Shown: positions 32,281 through 40,651 of the stretch, in pieces
How positions within the stretch are numbered: position 1 is the stretch's first letter
How the letters are laid out: the number at the start of each line of letters is the position of its first letter
Made by a program: the position numbers and the translations under genes
Notes under the pieces: generated by a model
Seen by the model: the letters and a program-made list of their open reading frames with translations, nothing else
What the model was told of the DNA's origin: nothing
The model's database searches: none
DNA from: Streptomyces viridiviolaceus
GTDB lineage: Bacteria > Actinomycetota > Actinomycetes > Streptomycetales > Streptomycetaceae
Direction: 5' to 3'
DNA: 64,000 nucleotides
Assembly: GCF_014650995.1 (NCBI RefSeq)
Contig: NZ_BMWA01000016.1
Location: 144,678 to 208,677, forward strand

Positions 32281-33384
32281 ATGAACGACTTCCAGGCCAT
32301 CGCGGACCGCGTCGAGATAGAGGCACTGCGCGGCGAGTTCACCGACGCGGTGATGATGCGGGACCGACGTCGCCTGGCGTCGCTGTTCACACCGGACGGC
32401 GCCCTGCGCATGCCCGACATCCCTGCCGAGCAGATCGGTCGAGAGGAGATCCGTGCCGGGGGCGAGCGGCTGCAGAGGCAGTGGGACTTCTTCGTGCAGA
32501 ACACACACCCCGGCACGATCCACATCGACGGCGACACAGCGACCGGCCGCGCCTACATCCAAGAACTCGCGCGCACCCTCGACGGACGCCAGGGTCTGAA
32601 CTACGCCGTCTACCACGACCGTTACCAGCGCACCGCGGAGGGCTGGAAGTTCGCCGAGCGGGTGTACGAGGTGAGGTACCTTGACACCTCCCCGCTGGCG
32701 GGCACGGCGCCCCAGGCAGCGCGGGGCTCCGAGACCAACCAGGCAGACGACGCCACGGCGACCACGGCTCCGGCGCCGTCCTTCACCGACCCGGCAACGG
32801 CCGAACAACTGGAGCGGACAGCAGCCGCACTGCGTGCCAACGGCTTCGCCGCCGAGGTCCTCGACGACGCCGCACAAGCGCGCGTCCGCATCAAGGACCT
32901 GGTCCCCGAAGGCGCCGGGGTGCTTACCGGAGCCAGCGAGACTCTTCGACTGTCCGGCATCGACGAGGACATCAACGCCAGTGGCCAGTACGACGCCATC
33001 AGGCCGCGCCTCCTGGCCATCGACCGTGCCACCGGCGCCGACGAGATCCGAAGGCTGGTCGCCTGCCCGGAATTCGTCGTCAACAGCGTCGCCGCGGTCA
33101 CGGAGACCGGCTCGCTCGTCCTCGCCTCGGGCAGCGGCAGCCAACTCCCTGCCAACGCGGGCGGCGCCGCTCACGCGGTCTGGATCGTCGGCGCGCAGAA
33201 GGTGGTGCCCGACCTGAGCACAGCCCTGCGCCGCGTCGAGGAGCACGCCCTCCCGTTGGAGAACGCCCGCGCCCAGGCGGTGTACGGGATGCCCAGCGCC
33301 GTCAACCGCCTGCTCATCCTGAACGCCGAACCCCGCCCAGGACGCGGCACCGTCCTGCTGCTCCGCGAGGCCATCGGATACTGA
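32281..33384 (+). CDS. SnoaL-like/LUD-domain fusion protein
   Basis: The 367-residue product joins two folds. Residues about 1-135 are a SnoaL_4/NTF2-like domain (FQAIADRVEIEALRGEFTDA, LASLFTPDGALRMPDIPAEQ, NYAVYHDRYQRTAEGWKFAE). After a Thr/Ala-rich linker (about 140-165), residues 170-365 are a LUD (LutC/YkgG-like) domain with GAGVLTGASETLRLSGIDED, FVVNSVAAVTETGSLVLASG and HAVWIVGAQKVVPDLSTALR. LUD proteins act in lactate oxidation complexes, but single-domain forms have no settled role. The fusion is unusual to me. An AGACGGAGAGG site precedes ATG 32281. Control by the divergent ECF41 sigma factor is likely. Confidence 0.8.
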   Translation: MNDFQAIADRVEIEALRGEFTDAVMMRDRRRLASLFTPDGALRMPDIPAEQIGREEIRAGGERLQRQWDFFVQNTHPGTIHIDGDTATGRAYIQELARTLDGRQGLNYAVYHDRYQRTAEGWKFAERVYEVRYLDTSPLAGTAPQAARGSETNQADDATATTAPAPSFTDPATAEQLERTAAALRANGFAAEVLDDAAQARVRIKDLVPEGAGVLTGASETLRLSGIDEDINASGQYDAIRPRLLAIDRATGADEIRRLVACPEFVVNSVAAVTETGSLVLASGSGSQLPANAGGAAHAVWIVGAQKVVPDLSTALRRVEEHALPLENARAQAVYGMPSAVNRLLILNAEPRPGRGTVLLLREAIGY

Positions 33385-33395
33385 CCCGGTCCGTT

Positions 33396-33560
33396 CTACG
33401 CACGGACTCGAAGCCGGTCAATGACGGCGGCGATCCGGACGGTGGCTTCGTAGCGGACTGCGAGCTTGTCGTACCGGGTCGCCACGGCCCTGTGCCGCTT
33501 GAGGCGGCCGCATCTGCATTCGACCACCTGCCGAGCCTTGCAGTCCTCGCGGCCAAAAGC
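33396..33560 (-). pseudogene. IS5-family transposase C-terminal fragment
   Basis: The minus frame reads AFGREDCKARQVVECRCGRL, then KRHRAVATRYDKLAVRYEAT and stops. This is the conserved end of IS5-family DDE transposases (the acidic third catalytic residue is the Glu in VVE, followed by RLK..R.VATRYDKLA). Only about 50 codons remain; the catalytic Asp residues are lost. The sequence to the right (33560-33815) may include more degraded element, but I recognise nothing there. Confidence 0.75.
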
Positions 33561-33818
33561 CCAGGGGCCGGCCCCGCTGTAGAGGCTGCCGGTGCAGAAC
33601 GGCGTGCCCCGAGCAGGGCGAGGGACGTCACCGTCGGCAGCGCCAGTACGCGGCCGTGCCTGAGCGGACGCAGGCGGTCGGGCAGCGATGCGGCCGGAAG
33701 CGCTGGCCGATCCGGTGCGGCATCGTCGCGCGCCCGGACCATAAAGCCCTCGCGGTCCCGAGCGCCGTGGTCGGCCCGTCACCCAGGTCCGGCCTCGACG
33801 TTCTATCTCCAACCTGTG

Positions 33819-33830
33819 TTGTTTCTAGAA
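33819..33830. promoter_or_regulatory. TTGTTTCTAGAA motif before the ArsR/SufR-like gene
   Basis: TTGTTTCTAGAA ends 7 bp before the GTG start. Its near reverse complement TTCTAAAAACAA lies at 34515-34526, at the other end of the gene. The pair may be the regulator's own binding sites. Confidence 0.5.
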
Positions 33831-33837
33831 TGGCCGG

Positions 33838-34536
33838 GTGAAGGACATCGAGGCGATTGCGGCGTTGCAGGATCCCGTGCGGCGCCGCTTGTACGAGTAC
33901 GTTGCGGCGCAGGGCCGCGAGGTCGGCCGCAACGAGGCCGCCGAGGCGACGGGAGTGGCGCGCACGCTCGCCGCGCACCATCTGGACAGGCTGACCGAGG
34001 CGGGGCTGCTGGAGAGTGGCAGTCGTCGTCTTTCGGGCCGCTCGGGGCCGGGAGCGGGCCGTCCCGCCAAGGTGTACACGCGGGCGCGGGCCGAGCGGGC
34101 GGTGTCGCTGCCCGCTCGGGACTACCGCACCGCCGCCGAGTTGCTCGCCGAAGCTGCTGAGCAGGCAGGGCTGGACGCCGGGCTGTACGCGGCCGCGCGC
34201 CGCCGGGGTGAGGCCTTGCGTGGCTCGGTGGCGCCCTGCGGCGGGCTCGAAGAGGCCATGGAGGTGCTGGCCGCCCGCGGCTACGAACCGCGCCTGGAAG
34301 GCGCCGAGGGTGTCGATGGTGCCGAACCGGCAAGAGCGGGGGCTTGCGTCGTCCGTATGCGCAACTGCCCCTTCCATGCCGTCGCCGAGCGCTTCCCGCC
34401 GCTCGTCTGCGGCATGAACCTCGCGCTGCTGGAGGGCCTGCTCGGCACGGACGGTCCGGTCCGCGCCCGCATGGAGGCACGGCCGGGGGAGTGCTGTGTC
34501 GTGGTCGAAGCCGCTTCTAAAAACAATGAGGATTGA
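33838..34536 (+). CDS. Winged-helix regulator with Cys cluster (ArsR/SufR-like)
   Basis: The 232-residue protein starts with a winged HTH (about 5-60: IAALQDPVRRRLYEYVAAQG, then TGVARTLAAHHLDRLTEAGL) and ends in a domain with six cysteines: 134, 170, 177 (NCPFH), 191 (LVCGMN), 219 and 220. The CPFH...C...C layout resembles SufR-type Fe-S sensing repressors, so it may carry a 4Fe-4S cluster (inference). The start is GTG 33838 without a classic ribosome binding site; TTTCTAGAAT just upstream could be a -10, so the mRNA may be leaderless. The DUF3291 gene follows 31 bp downstream. Confidence 0.75.
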   Translation: MKDIEAIAALQDPVRRRLYEYVAAQGREVGRNEAAEATGVARTLAAHHLDRLTEAGLLESGSRRLSGRSGPGAGRPAKVYTRARAERAVSLPARDYRTAAELLAEAAEQAGLDAGLYAAARRRGEALRGSVAPCGGLEEAMEVLAARGYEPRLEGAEGVDGAEPARAGACVVRMRNCPFHAVAERFPPLVCGMNLALLEGLLGTDGPVRARMEARPGECCVVVEAASKNNED

Positions 34537-34561
34537 CATAGAAACAGGGCGATGCTGGGAT
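34515..34561 (+). promoter_or_regulatory. Promoter of the DUF3291 gene with a TTCTAAAAACAA motif
   Basis: TTCTAAAAACAA (34515-34526) overlaps the end of the regulator gene and is followed at once by TTGACA (34533-34538), a good -35. A -10 near GATGCTGGGATG is weak. The arrangement suggests a second binding site of the upstream regulator. Confidence 0.5.
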
Positions 34562-34567
34562 GTGACC

Positions 34568-35113
34568 ATGACCTCATCCGCACATGCCGCCCACCTCGCC
34601 GAGCTCAACGTGGCCACGCTCCGCTACCCCCTCGATGACCCGCGCATGGCACCGTTCGTCGAGATGCTCGACCCGGTCAACGCAGCCGCCGACACCGCGC
34701 CCGGCTTCGTGTGGCGGCTCGTCGAGGAGGGGACGGCCGACGCCACCGGCCTGCGCCCGGCGGGCGAGGACGTCATCGTCAACCTGACGGTGTGGGAGAC
34801 CCAGGAGGCCTTGTGGGACTTCACTTACCGCAGCGGGCACTTGGAGGTGATGCGGCGGCGCCGCGAATGGTTCGAGCGGCACGTCGAGGCGCACATGGTG
34901 CTCTGGTGGGTTCCCGCCGGTCATCTCCCGACCGTCGGGGAAGCTCTGGAGCGGCTGGCTGACCTGCGTGCGCACGGGCCGTCCCCGCGCGCGTTCACGT
35001 TCGCCTCCTCCTACACCGCCGTCGAGGCCGCCCAGCACCTTCAGGCCGTGCGGCCAGAGCAGACCGCCCGGAGCGAGCGGCCGACGCCGGCCGGGGACGC
35101 GGCGGCGGTGTAG
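34568..35113 (+). CDS. DUF3291-family protein
   Basis: A 181-residue protein matching DUF3291: HLAELNVATLRYPLDDPRMA, then DPVNAAADTAPGFVWRLVEE, LTVWETQEALWDFTYRSGHL and ERHVEAHMVLWWVPAGHLPT. The fold is a dimeric alpha-beta (ABM/monooxygenase-like) barrel; the function is unknown. It is probably cytosolic. It is paired with the upstream Cys-rich regulator and has its own promoter with the same TTNTAGAA-like motif, so it is likely repressed by it and could have a redox or Fe-S related role (inference). Confidence 0.82.
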   Translation: MTSSAHAAHLAELNVATLRYPLDDPRMAPFVEMLDPVNAAADTAPGFVWRLVEEGTADATGLRPAGEDVIVNLTVWETQEALWDFTYRSGHLEVMRRRREWFERHVEAHMVLWWVPAGHLPTVGEALERLADLRAHGPSPRAFTFASSYTAVEAAQHLQAVRPEQTARSERPTPAGDAAAV

Positions 35114-35148
35114 GGCGGCAGGTTCCGGCTCAAGGATCGCACTCCTGG

Positions 35149-35559
35149 CTACGGGTGAGGCTGACCTGCCTGCGGCACTGCCGCTGCCTTGGAGTCGTAG
35201 GCAGTTCGGGCCTGGGCGATGGCACCTCGGTGCCGCTCCGCCCATTCCACGAGGCCGGTCAGGTAGGAGTACAGCTCTCGTGCCATGGCGGTGAGGCTGT
35301 ACTCGACCTTCGGGGGCACGGTGGGGTGAACGGTCCTTGTCAGGAGACCATCGCGTTCGAGGCGACGCAGGTTCAAGGTGAGCATCCGTCGGCTGATGCC
35401 TTCGATGGAGCGTTCCAGCTCGGTGAACCTGATGGGGCCGCGCGCGGCAGCGACCAGGATGCTGATGCTCCACTTGCCCGCCACGTGGTCGATCACCTCG
35501 ACCAGTGGACACGCCTGGTCGGTGACCTCCTCGGACACATGAGTGTGACTGCGTGACAT
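35149..35559 (-). CDS. HxlR-family regulator
   Basis: The 136-residue winged-helix protein has the HxlR opening ACPLVEVIDHVAGKWSISIL (Cys at 17), RFTELERSIEGISRRMLTLN and LERDGLLTRTVHPTVPPKVE. Members sense oxidants, quinones or aldehydes through the N-terminal Cys. ATG 35559 follows GGAGGC. It is divergent from a 14-helix MFS exporter with an inverted repeat between them, the usual layout of a local repressor and its efflux target. The likely ligand is a compound that the pump removes (inference). Confidence 0.88.
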   Translation of the reverse strand: MSRSHTHVSEEVTDQACPLVEVIDHVAGKWSISILVAAARGPIRFTELERSIEGISRRMLTLNLRRLERDGLLTRTVHPTVPPKVEYSLTAMARELYSYLTGLVEWAERHRGAIAQARTAYDSKAAAVPQAGQPHP

Positions 35560-35589
35560 AAAAGTGCCTCCTTCCCCCGGCGCCTCATG

Positions 35590-35613
35590 GTTACAGAAGA
35601 TGGCGGCTGTAAC
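35590..35613. promoter_or_regulatory. HxlR-type operator
   Basis: GTTACAG-N10-CTGTAAC, 7-bp perfect arms, between the HxlR and MFS genes. Confidence 0.7.
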
Positions 35614-35640
35614 AAATAGTGCTCCAAAGGGGGTTCCACC

Positions 35641-37110
35641 ATGTCTCTGCCCAGCACACGGGCGAGTGCATCGCCGTGGCATACCGTCATCCTGCTCTGT
35701 GTCGGCCAGATGATGATCGTCTTGGATCAGAACATCGTGAACGTGGCGCTGCCCGCTGTGCAGAGTGGCCTCGGGCTCTCCTCCGAGAACCTCGTCTGGG
35801 TGGTCAACGCCTACGTCATCCCGTTCGGCGGGCTCCTGCTGCTGGCCGGGCGGCTCGGTGACCTGATCGGGCGGAAGGCCGTGTTCCTCACGGGAATCGT
35901 GCTCTTCAGCGCTTCCTCCGTGCTGTGCGGTGTCGCAGGGAGCGAAACGTCGTTGATTGTGTCCCGTTTCCTCCAGGGGATGGGTGGAGCGGTCGCCTCC
36001 GCCTGCATCCTCGGCATGGTCGCGACCGTGTTCTCCGGTCGTCGCGAGCAGGCTCAGGCCATTGCTGCCTACAGCTTCGCCTCCGCAGGCGGTGGCGCGG
36101 TCGGACCACTGCTCGGCGGCGTCCTCACCGAAATGCTCAGCTGGCACTGGATCTTCTTCATCAACGCACCGATCGGTGCCACCCTCGTTCTGGTCGGCAT
36201 GCGAGTGATCCCCGGGGACCGTGGCGAGGGGATGGGCAAGGGCACCGACTTCCTGGGGGCCTTGCTGGTCACGAGCGGGATGATGCTCTTGGTGTACACC
36301 GTCGTGGACGCTGAGCGGGTCGGCTGGGGAGCCGCCAGGACCCTGCTGCTCGGACCTCTGTCCCTCTTGTTGCTGATCGGGTTCGTCGTCCGCCAGGCCA
36401 CGGCGGCACGGCCGTTGCTGCCGCTGAGCCTCTTCCGCTCGCGGAGCCTGGCGGCGGCCAACATCGTCCAGTTCCTGATGATCGCCGGCATGTTCGGCCT
36501 GTTGTTCTTCGGCACGCTCTACCTGCAGCGCGTACTGAGGTACGGCTCGCTACAGGCCGGTCTCGGGTTCGTGCCCATCGCCGTGGTGATCGCGGTGGTG
36601 TCCCTCGGTCTTTCGACCCGGCTCATCACCAAGTTCGGCCGGCGCGCGATGCTCCTGCTGGGGCTCGCCCTCATCGTCGGGGCGTTCGTCATGCTGTCGT
36701 TCGCCCGTGTCGATGGCGTCTACCTGGTGGACTTCCTCCCCGCCAGTCTTGTCATGGGGCTGGGCTTCGGCCTGGCCGCGCCGGCCGTCATGGGACTCGG
36801 TATGACTGCCGTGTCGTCGGCCGAGTCCGGCATCGCCTCCGGACTGTTCAACACCACTCAGCAGATCGGGGGCGCTCTCGGCCTGACCGTGCTGAGTGCC
36901 TTCGTCAGTGCGCGTACGAACAGCCTCATCGCCGCGGGGACGACCGAGGCGGAAGCGCTGGTCGGCGGGTACCACGTGGCCTTCCTGGCCGCTGCCGGAT
37001 TCACACTGACCGCCTTGATCATCGGCACCGGCCTGCTCAAGGCAACGCCGCCCGTGGGCGTGGAGCAACAGAGCACGGAATCTCCTGTACAGAACGCCCC
37101 GGCGTCCTGA
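35641..37110 (+). CDS. DHA2-family MFS drug exporter (14 TM, EmrB/QacA type)
   Basis: A 489-residue membrane protein with 14 predicted segments. Signature motifs are present: VLDQNIVNVALPAVQ (motif D1), WVVNAYVIPFGGLLLLAGRL followed by GDLIGRK (motif A), RFLQGMGGAVASA (motif B) and GPLLGGVLTEMLSWHWIFFIN (motif C, antiporter). It exports small toxic or antibiotic-like compounds in exchange for protons. The start is ATG 35641 after GGGGGTTCCACC. Control is probably by the divergent HxlR protein. Confidence 0.92.
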   Translation: MSLPSTRASASPWHTVILLCVGQMMIVLDQNIVNVALPAVQSGLGLSSENLVWVVNAYVIPFGGLLLLAGRLGDLIGRKAVFLTGIVLFSASSVLCGVAGSETSLIVSRFLQGMGGAVASACILGMVATVFSGRREQAQAIAAYSFASAGGGAVGPLLGGVLTEMLSWHWIFFINAPIGATLVLVGMRVIPGDRGEGMGKGTDFLGALLVTSGMMLLVYTVVDAERVGWGAARTLLLGPLSLLLLIGFVVRQATAARPLLPLSLFRSRSLAAANIVQFLMIAGMFGLLFFGTLYLQRVLRYGSLQAGLGFVPIAVVIAVVSLGLSTRLITKFGRRAMLLLGLALIVGAFVMLSFARVDGVYLVDFLPASLVMGLGFGLAAPAVMGLGMTAVSSAESGIASGLFNTTQQIGGALGLTVLSAFVSARTNSLIAAGTTEAEALVGGYHVAFLAAAGFTLTALIIGTGLLKATPPVGVEQQSTESPVQNAPAS

Positions 37111-37279
37111 CCAGCAGCGGCCGGCCCGGCTACTGGCCCGGTCTCCGTCGACCCAGGACCGGCCGACCGACACCCGGCGACACCACCGGCCCCCAGCTGC
37201 GCCAGAACGGTCAAGTGCTGTCAGGCAGCTGTCGCCCTCGCCTCACTCCTCATGTGGGTGTGATCCTTGACGCCGGTCC

Positions 37280-38197
37280 CTAACCGACCAGGCGGCGGCG
37301 CCAATCCAAGGGGGTGACGGTGATGGCCCGGCCGGGGTCACCATCCCACTTTGCGTGGAGGCCGACTGCTTCGAGGGCGGCCACGACCTCGTGGCCCATG
37401 ACTGCAGTGGTCTCGGACGAGCCGTCGAAGCCGCCGTAGAGGAGCATCAGTCCCTGGCCGGCTGCGGCGGAGTCCGTGCACTGGGCGTGGAAGTAGACGA
37501 AGCCGCGGGCGTCGGGCCTGCCTTCGCCGCCGATCTCGGACTGGCCGCAGCTGCGGCAGCAGGTGAAGTTCTCGCGGGCTGTGATGCCGGCCTCCTGCAG
37601 GGCGGTGAACGCGCGGGTGAGTCGCTCAGGGTCGGTCTCGCCCTGCCATGCAGCTTGCTCCGCGACCCGCTCCAGCCACAACCGGTCGGCCAGCGCTTTC
37701 GCTTGCTCGCGCGAAACGGGCCGGCGGTCCTTGGTGACCAGGTACTCCTCAGCGAGCTCGGCCAGTTCGGCGCGGGAGGCGTAGCCGCCGACCACCACCT
37801 CGCGGACGCGCTTCTCCAACTCCACGCGCTCGATTTCGTCGAGGTCGAGCGGCGGCACTTCGCGGGCGGGGCCCATGTCCAGCAGCGACCAAGCCAGACC
37901 ACCGTCCCAACCGGCCTCCTGGCGGGCCCAGCCGGTAATCGCCGCGATCACGGCTTCGGGCCCACCGGCCATCGCCTGGAAGTGTCGGTCGGCGGCACCG
38001 TCTCGGTGCTCCAGCGTGTAGTCAGCACCGGCCTTGTGCCAGACCTGAGCGAAGACGTCAGGCAGGTCGGGTATCCGCTGGACAACCAGGAACCGGTCAC
38101 CATCACCACCGATTCGCCGGACCAACCCAGCCAGCTCCTCGGCGGACACACGGACGTGCCGCTCCCAGTTCTCGGTCTTCACCACGATCTCGAGCAT
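37280..38197 (-). CDS. DUF6891-domain protein
   Basis: The 305-residue product has an N-terminal domain (MLEIVVKTENWERHVRVSAE) of a kind often annotated with hypothetical proteins, a charged helical middle (RVELEKRVREVVVGGYASRA) and a C-terminal DUF6891 domain with FTCCRSCGQSEIGGE, FVYFHAQCTDSAA and LLYGGFDGSSETT. The CCRSC and later Cys suggest metal binding. No role is known. It stands alone, convergent with the MFS gene on its left. Confidence 0.7.
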   Translation of the reverse strand: MLEIVVKTENWERHVRVSAEELAGLVRRIGGDGDRFLVVQRIPDLPDVFAQVWHKAGADYTLEHRDGAADRHFQAMAGGPEAVIAAITGWARQEAGWDGGLAWSLLDMGPAREVPPLDLDEIERVELEKRVREVVVGGYASRAELAELAEEYLVTKDRRPVSREQAKALADRLWLERVAEQAAWQGETDPERLTRAFTALQEAGITARENFTCCRSCGQSEIGGEGRPDARGFVYFHAQCTDSAAAGQGLMLLYGGFDGSSETTAVMGHEVVAALEAVGLHAKWDGDPGRAITVTPLDWRRRLVG

Positions 38198-38292
38198 GCG
38201 CAGACTCTGACACACCCCTCTTGCTACAGACATCCCGGGAGCCGACCAGCGCTGAACCTGGGTGGTCGTTGGCCAAGGTTTGACGACAGTCC

Positions 38293-39183
38293 CTAGGCCT
38301 CCTGCGGCGGCAGTTCCACGGGGTACGGCTCGGCGAAGTCGGCCGAGCGGCTCACCTCCTCCCAGGCGCCCGCCTCGGCCAGTTGGCGGCGGGAGTAGTC
38401 GAGCGCCATGGTCACCGCGTTCACGCCGAGCAGCAGATGGCTCGGGACCTGGCCGCGCCGCACCGTACGCACGATGATCTCGGCAGCCCGCTCCGGGTCG
38501 CCGGCGCCGCCGGACGTACTCTGGCGCACCATCCGGTTCATCGCGCCCACGGTCTCGTCGTAGGCCTCCGGGACAGGGTGGACGGTCATGGACGAGCCGG
38601 CCCAGTCGGTGGCGAAGCCGCTCGGCTCGACGACCATGAACCGCACCCCGAACGGTGCGGTCTCCGCGGCCAGCGCCCGGCTGAAGCCGTCGACCGCGAA
38701 CTTGGCCGCCTGGTACGAGGCGATGCCCGGGGATCCGCCGACGCGCCCGCCGACCGAGGAGAACTGCACCACGGTGCCCGACCCCTGTCGGCGCAGGGTG
38801 GGCAGCGCCGCCTTGGTCACGTTGTAGACACCCCAGAAGTTGGTCTCGAACTGGGCGCGGAAGTCGTCGTCGTCCGCCGTCTCGACCGGTGACACGTTCG
38901 CGTATCCCGCGTTGTTCACCAGGACGTCGATGCGGCCGAAGCGGGCGAGCGCGACGTCGATCGCTGCGTGTGCCGCCTCGGGGCTGGTGACGTCCAACGG
39001 CAGGGTGAGGACCCGGTCGCCGTACTCCTCCAGTTCCTTGGCGAGGGTCTCGGGACGACGGGCGGTGGCGACGACGAGATCGCCTGCGTCGAGGACGGCG
39101 GTGACCAGAGCGCGGCCGAATCCGCGGGACGAACCGGTGATGAACCAGACCTGCTGCTGCGTGCTGCGTGCGTTTTCACTCAT
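38293..39183 (-). CDS. SDR-family oxidoreductase
   Basis: A 296-residue classical SDR: WFITGSSRGFGRALVTAVLD (cofactor loop), LVNNAGYANVSP, catalytic Ser in VQFSSVGGR and YQAAKFAVDGFSRAL (Tyr/Lys). The Arg in the loop and ATARRPETL favour NADP. It is close to the many streptomycete SDR oxidoreductases of unknown substrate that sit beside a TetR gene. It is divergent from the TetR gene at 39252, with repeated AACACCGTT boxes between. Export or membrane features are absent. Confidence 0.88.
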   Translation of the reverse strand: MSENARSTQQQVWFITGSSRGFGRALVTAVLDAGDLVVATARRPETLAKELEEYGDRVLTLPLDVTSPEAAHAAIDVALARFGRIDVLVNNAGYANVSPVETADDDDFRAQFETNFWGVYNVTKAALPTLRRQGSGTVVQFSSVGGRVGGSPGIASYQAAKFAVDGFSRALAAETAPFGVRFMVVEPSGFATDWAGSSMTVHPVPEAYDETVGAMNRMVRQSTSGGAGDPERAAEIIVRTVRRGQVPSHLLLGVNAVTMALDYSRRQLAEAGAWEEVSRSADFAEPYPVELPPQEA

Positions 39184-39193
39184 GAGGTTAGTA

Positions 39194-39225
39194 CAACACC
39201 GTTCTCTTAATAATGCAACACCGTT
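39194..39225. promoter_or_regulatory. Repeated CAACACCGTT boxes
   Basis: CAACACCGTT occurs at 39194-39203 and 39216-39225, a 22-bp period (two helical turns), in the SDR/TetR divergent region. Each box is a quasi-palindrome with AAC/GTT arms; it is the likely TetR binding array. Confidence 0.65.
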
Positions 39226-39251
39226 TTGCTAAGCGTTCTTATGATGGCTCC

Positions 39252-39917
39252 ATGAGTCAGCCAGCCTTCCAACGGGCGCGCAGCGCCGAGGCCAAGCAGG
39301 CGCGTGAAGCGGCGATCCTGGACGCAGCCCGGGCGCTGGGCCGAGGGCGCGGCATCCGCGACGTCACCCTCACCGACATCGCCACCGAAGTGGGTATGCA
39401 CAAGTCGGCGCTGCTGCGTTACTTCGAGACGAGGGAGCAGATCTTCCTCGAGCTCACCGCGGAGGGCTGGCGGGAGTGGTCCGCGTCGCTCCGTGCCGAC
39501 CTGCAGGCGAGGGCGGAGGCCACCCCCGCGGACGTCGCCGAGGTCTTCGCCGCGACGCTGGCGGCACGCCCCCTGTTCTGCGACCTGCTGGCGCAGGCCC
39601 CCCTCAACCTGGAGCGCAACGTGTCGCTGGAGGCGGTGCGCGCGTTCAAACTCGTCACGCTGCACGAAGTCGACCTGATCGGCGGCGAGTTGAGCCGTCT
39701 GCTGGGACTCACCGAGCAGCAGGTCCTCGACATGATCTCCACCGCCACCGGCATGGCCGGCGCGCTGTGGCAGATGGCCAGCCCGGGCCCCCGCCTGCGG
39801 GAGCTCTACACCAGCGACCCCCGGCTCGGGCACGCGATCGTCGAGGTGGAACCCCGCCTGCGCCGCATCCTCACCGCGTTCCTGACGGGAACGGGAGTCG
39901 GAGTTCCTGCCTCATGA
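39252..39917 (+). CDS. TetR-family regulator beside the SDR gene
   Basis: The 221-residue protein has the HTH at about 17-60 (AREAAILDAARALGRGRGIR, then TDIATEVGMHKSALLRYFET) and a TetR_C_17-like ligand domain (RPLFCDLLAQAPLNLERNVS). Start 39252 is chosen so that the HTH sits at the usual distance; a start at 39213 would overlap the operator boxes. It presumably represses itself and the divergent SDR gene. Confidence 0.85.
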   Translation: MSQPAFQRARSAEAKQAREAAILDAARALGRGRGIRDVTLTDIATEVGMHKSALLRYFETREQIFLELTAEGWREWSASLRADLQARAEATPADVAEVFAATLAARPLFCDLLAQAPLNLERNVSLEAVRAFKLVTLHEVDLIGGELSRLLGLTEQQVLDMISTATGMAGALWQMASPGPRLRELYTSDPRLGHAIVEVEPRLRRILTAFLTGTGVGVPAS

Positions 39918-40651
39918 GGCACCGCAGGAACTGACGCACGGTACGTCGGGCTCCCAGCCGCCAGTCGCTGCTGTCCGGGCATGCCGCAGCATGCCTACGG
40001 CCTGTCTGATGGGTCGGAAACTTCCATTCCATCGTTCTGTACGGCGTGAGAAGGGGCGACAAATCAGACCGCGAGTGGGCTCGTCCGGACGGGCCTCTAC
40101 CGCAGGTCGTCGGCAGAGGCGGCCGGTGGAAGGGTCACCGGATCGTCATCATTCGGACTCTTGCCGCTGATCCGGGGTGGTTGACAATGCCGCCCGCTGG
40201 CACTGCTGATCACCGGGCCAGTGGGGGCAACGCGGCCCCAGATGATTCCGGTCCTGGACCGTATGCGGGAGTGGAACACGCCGTCCGCTCCGGCAGTCGA
40301 GGCACGCTGGTCATCTTCGAACACACTGCAGGCGCAACCCAGGAGCGCGCCCGCGTACACGAGGGAGAGTCACCCGCCCCGGTGTCGACGTCGTCGGTGT
40401 CCCAGAACGCCGAGACGGCGCCGCCCGATAGCGTGACCGCCGCGATGGGGTGAACCGTCTCCCTCACCCGCTGCCGCAGGGCCGGTCGGCGGTCGGCGGG
40501 ACGTTCGAGCAGCTCCTCATCGGAACGACTGTCTCTGAGCGCCGGATGTCTGACTCCCGGCGTCAGTGCCCATCTCTCCTGGTCGACGGCCTGCTCAACG
40601 CGGGCGAACGCGCACCTGGTTCTCGGTGTCGGTGACGCGGGCGAGGGCGAG
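39918..40651. other. Gene-poor 734-bp interval
   Basis: There are open frames on both strands but no ribosome binding sites. One plus frame near 40200 reads LALLITGPVGATRPQMIPVL, which looks protein-like, but it is short and unplaced. No supported gene. Confidence 0.45.
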
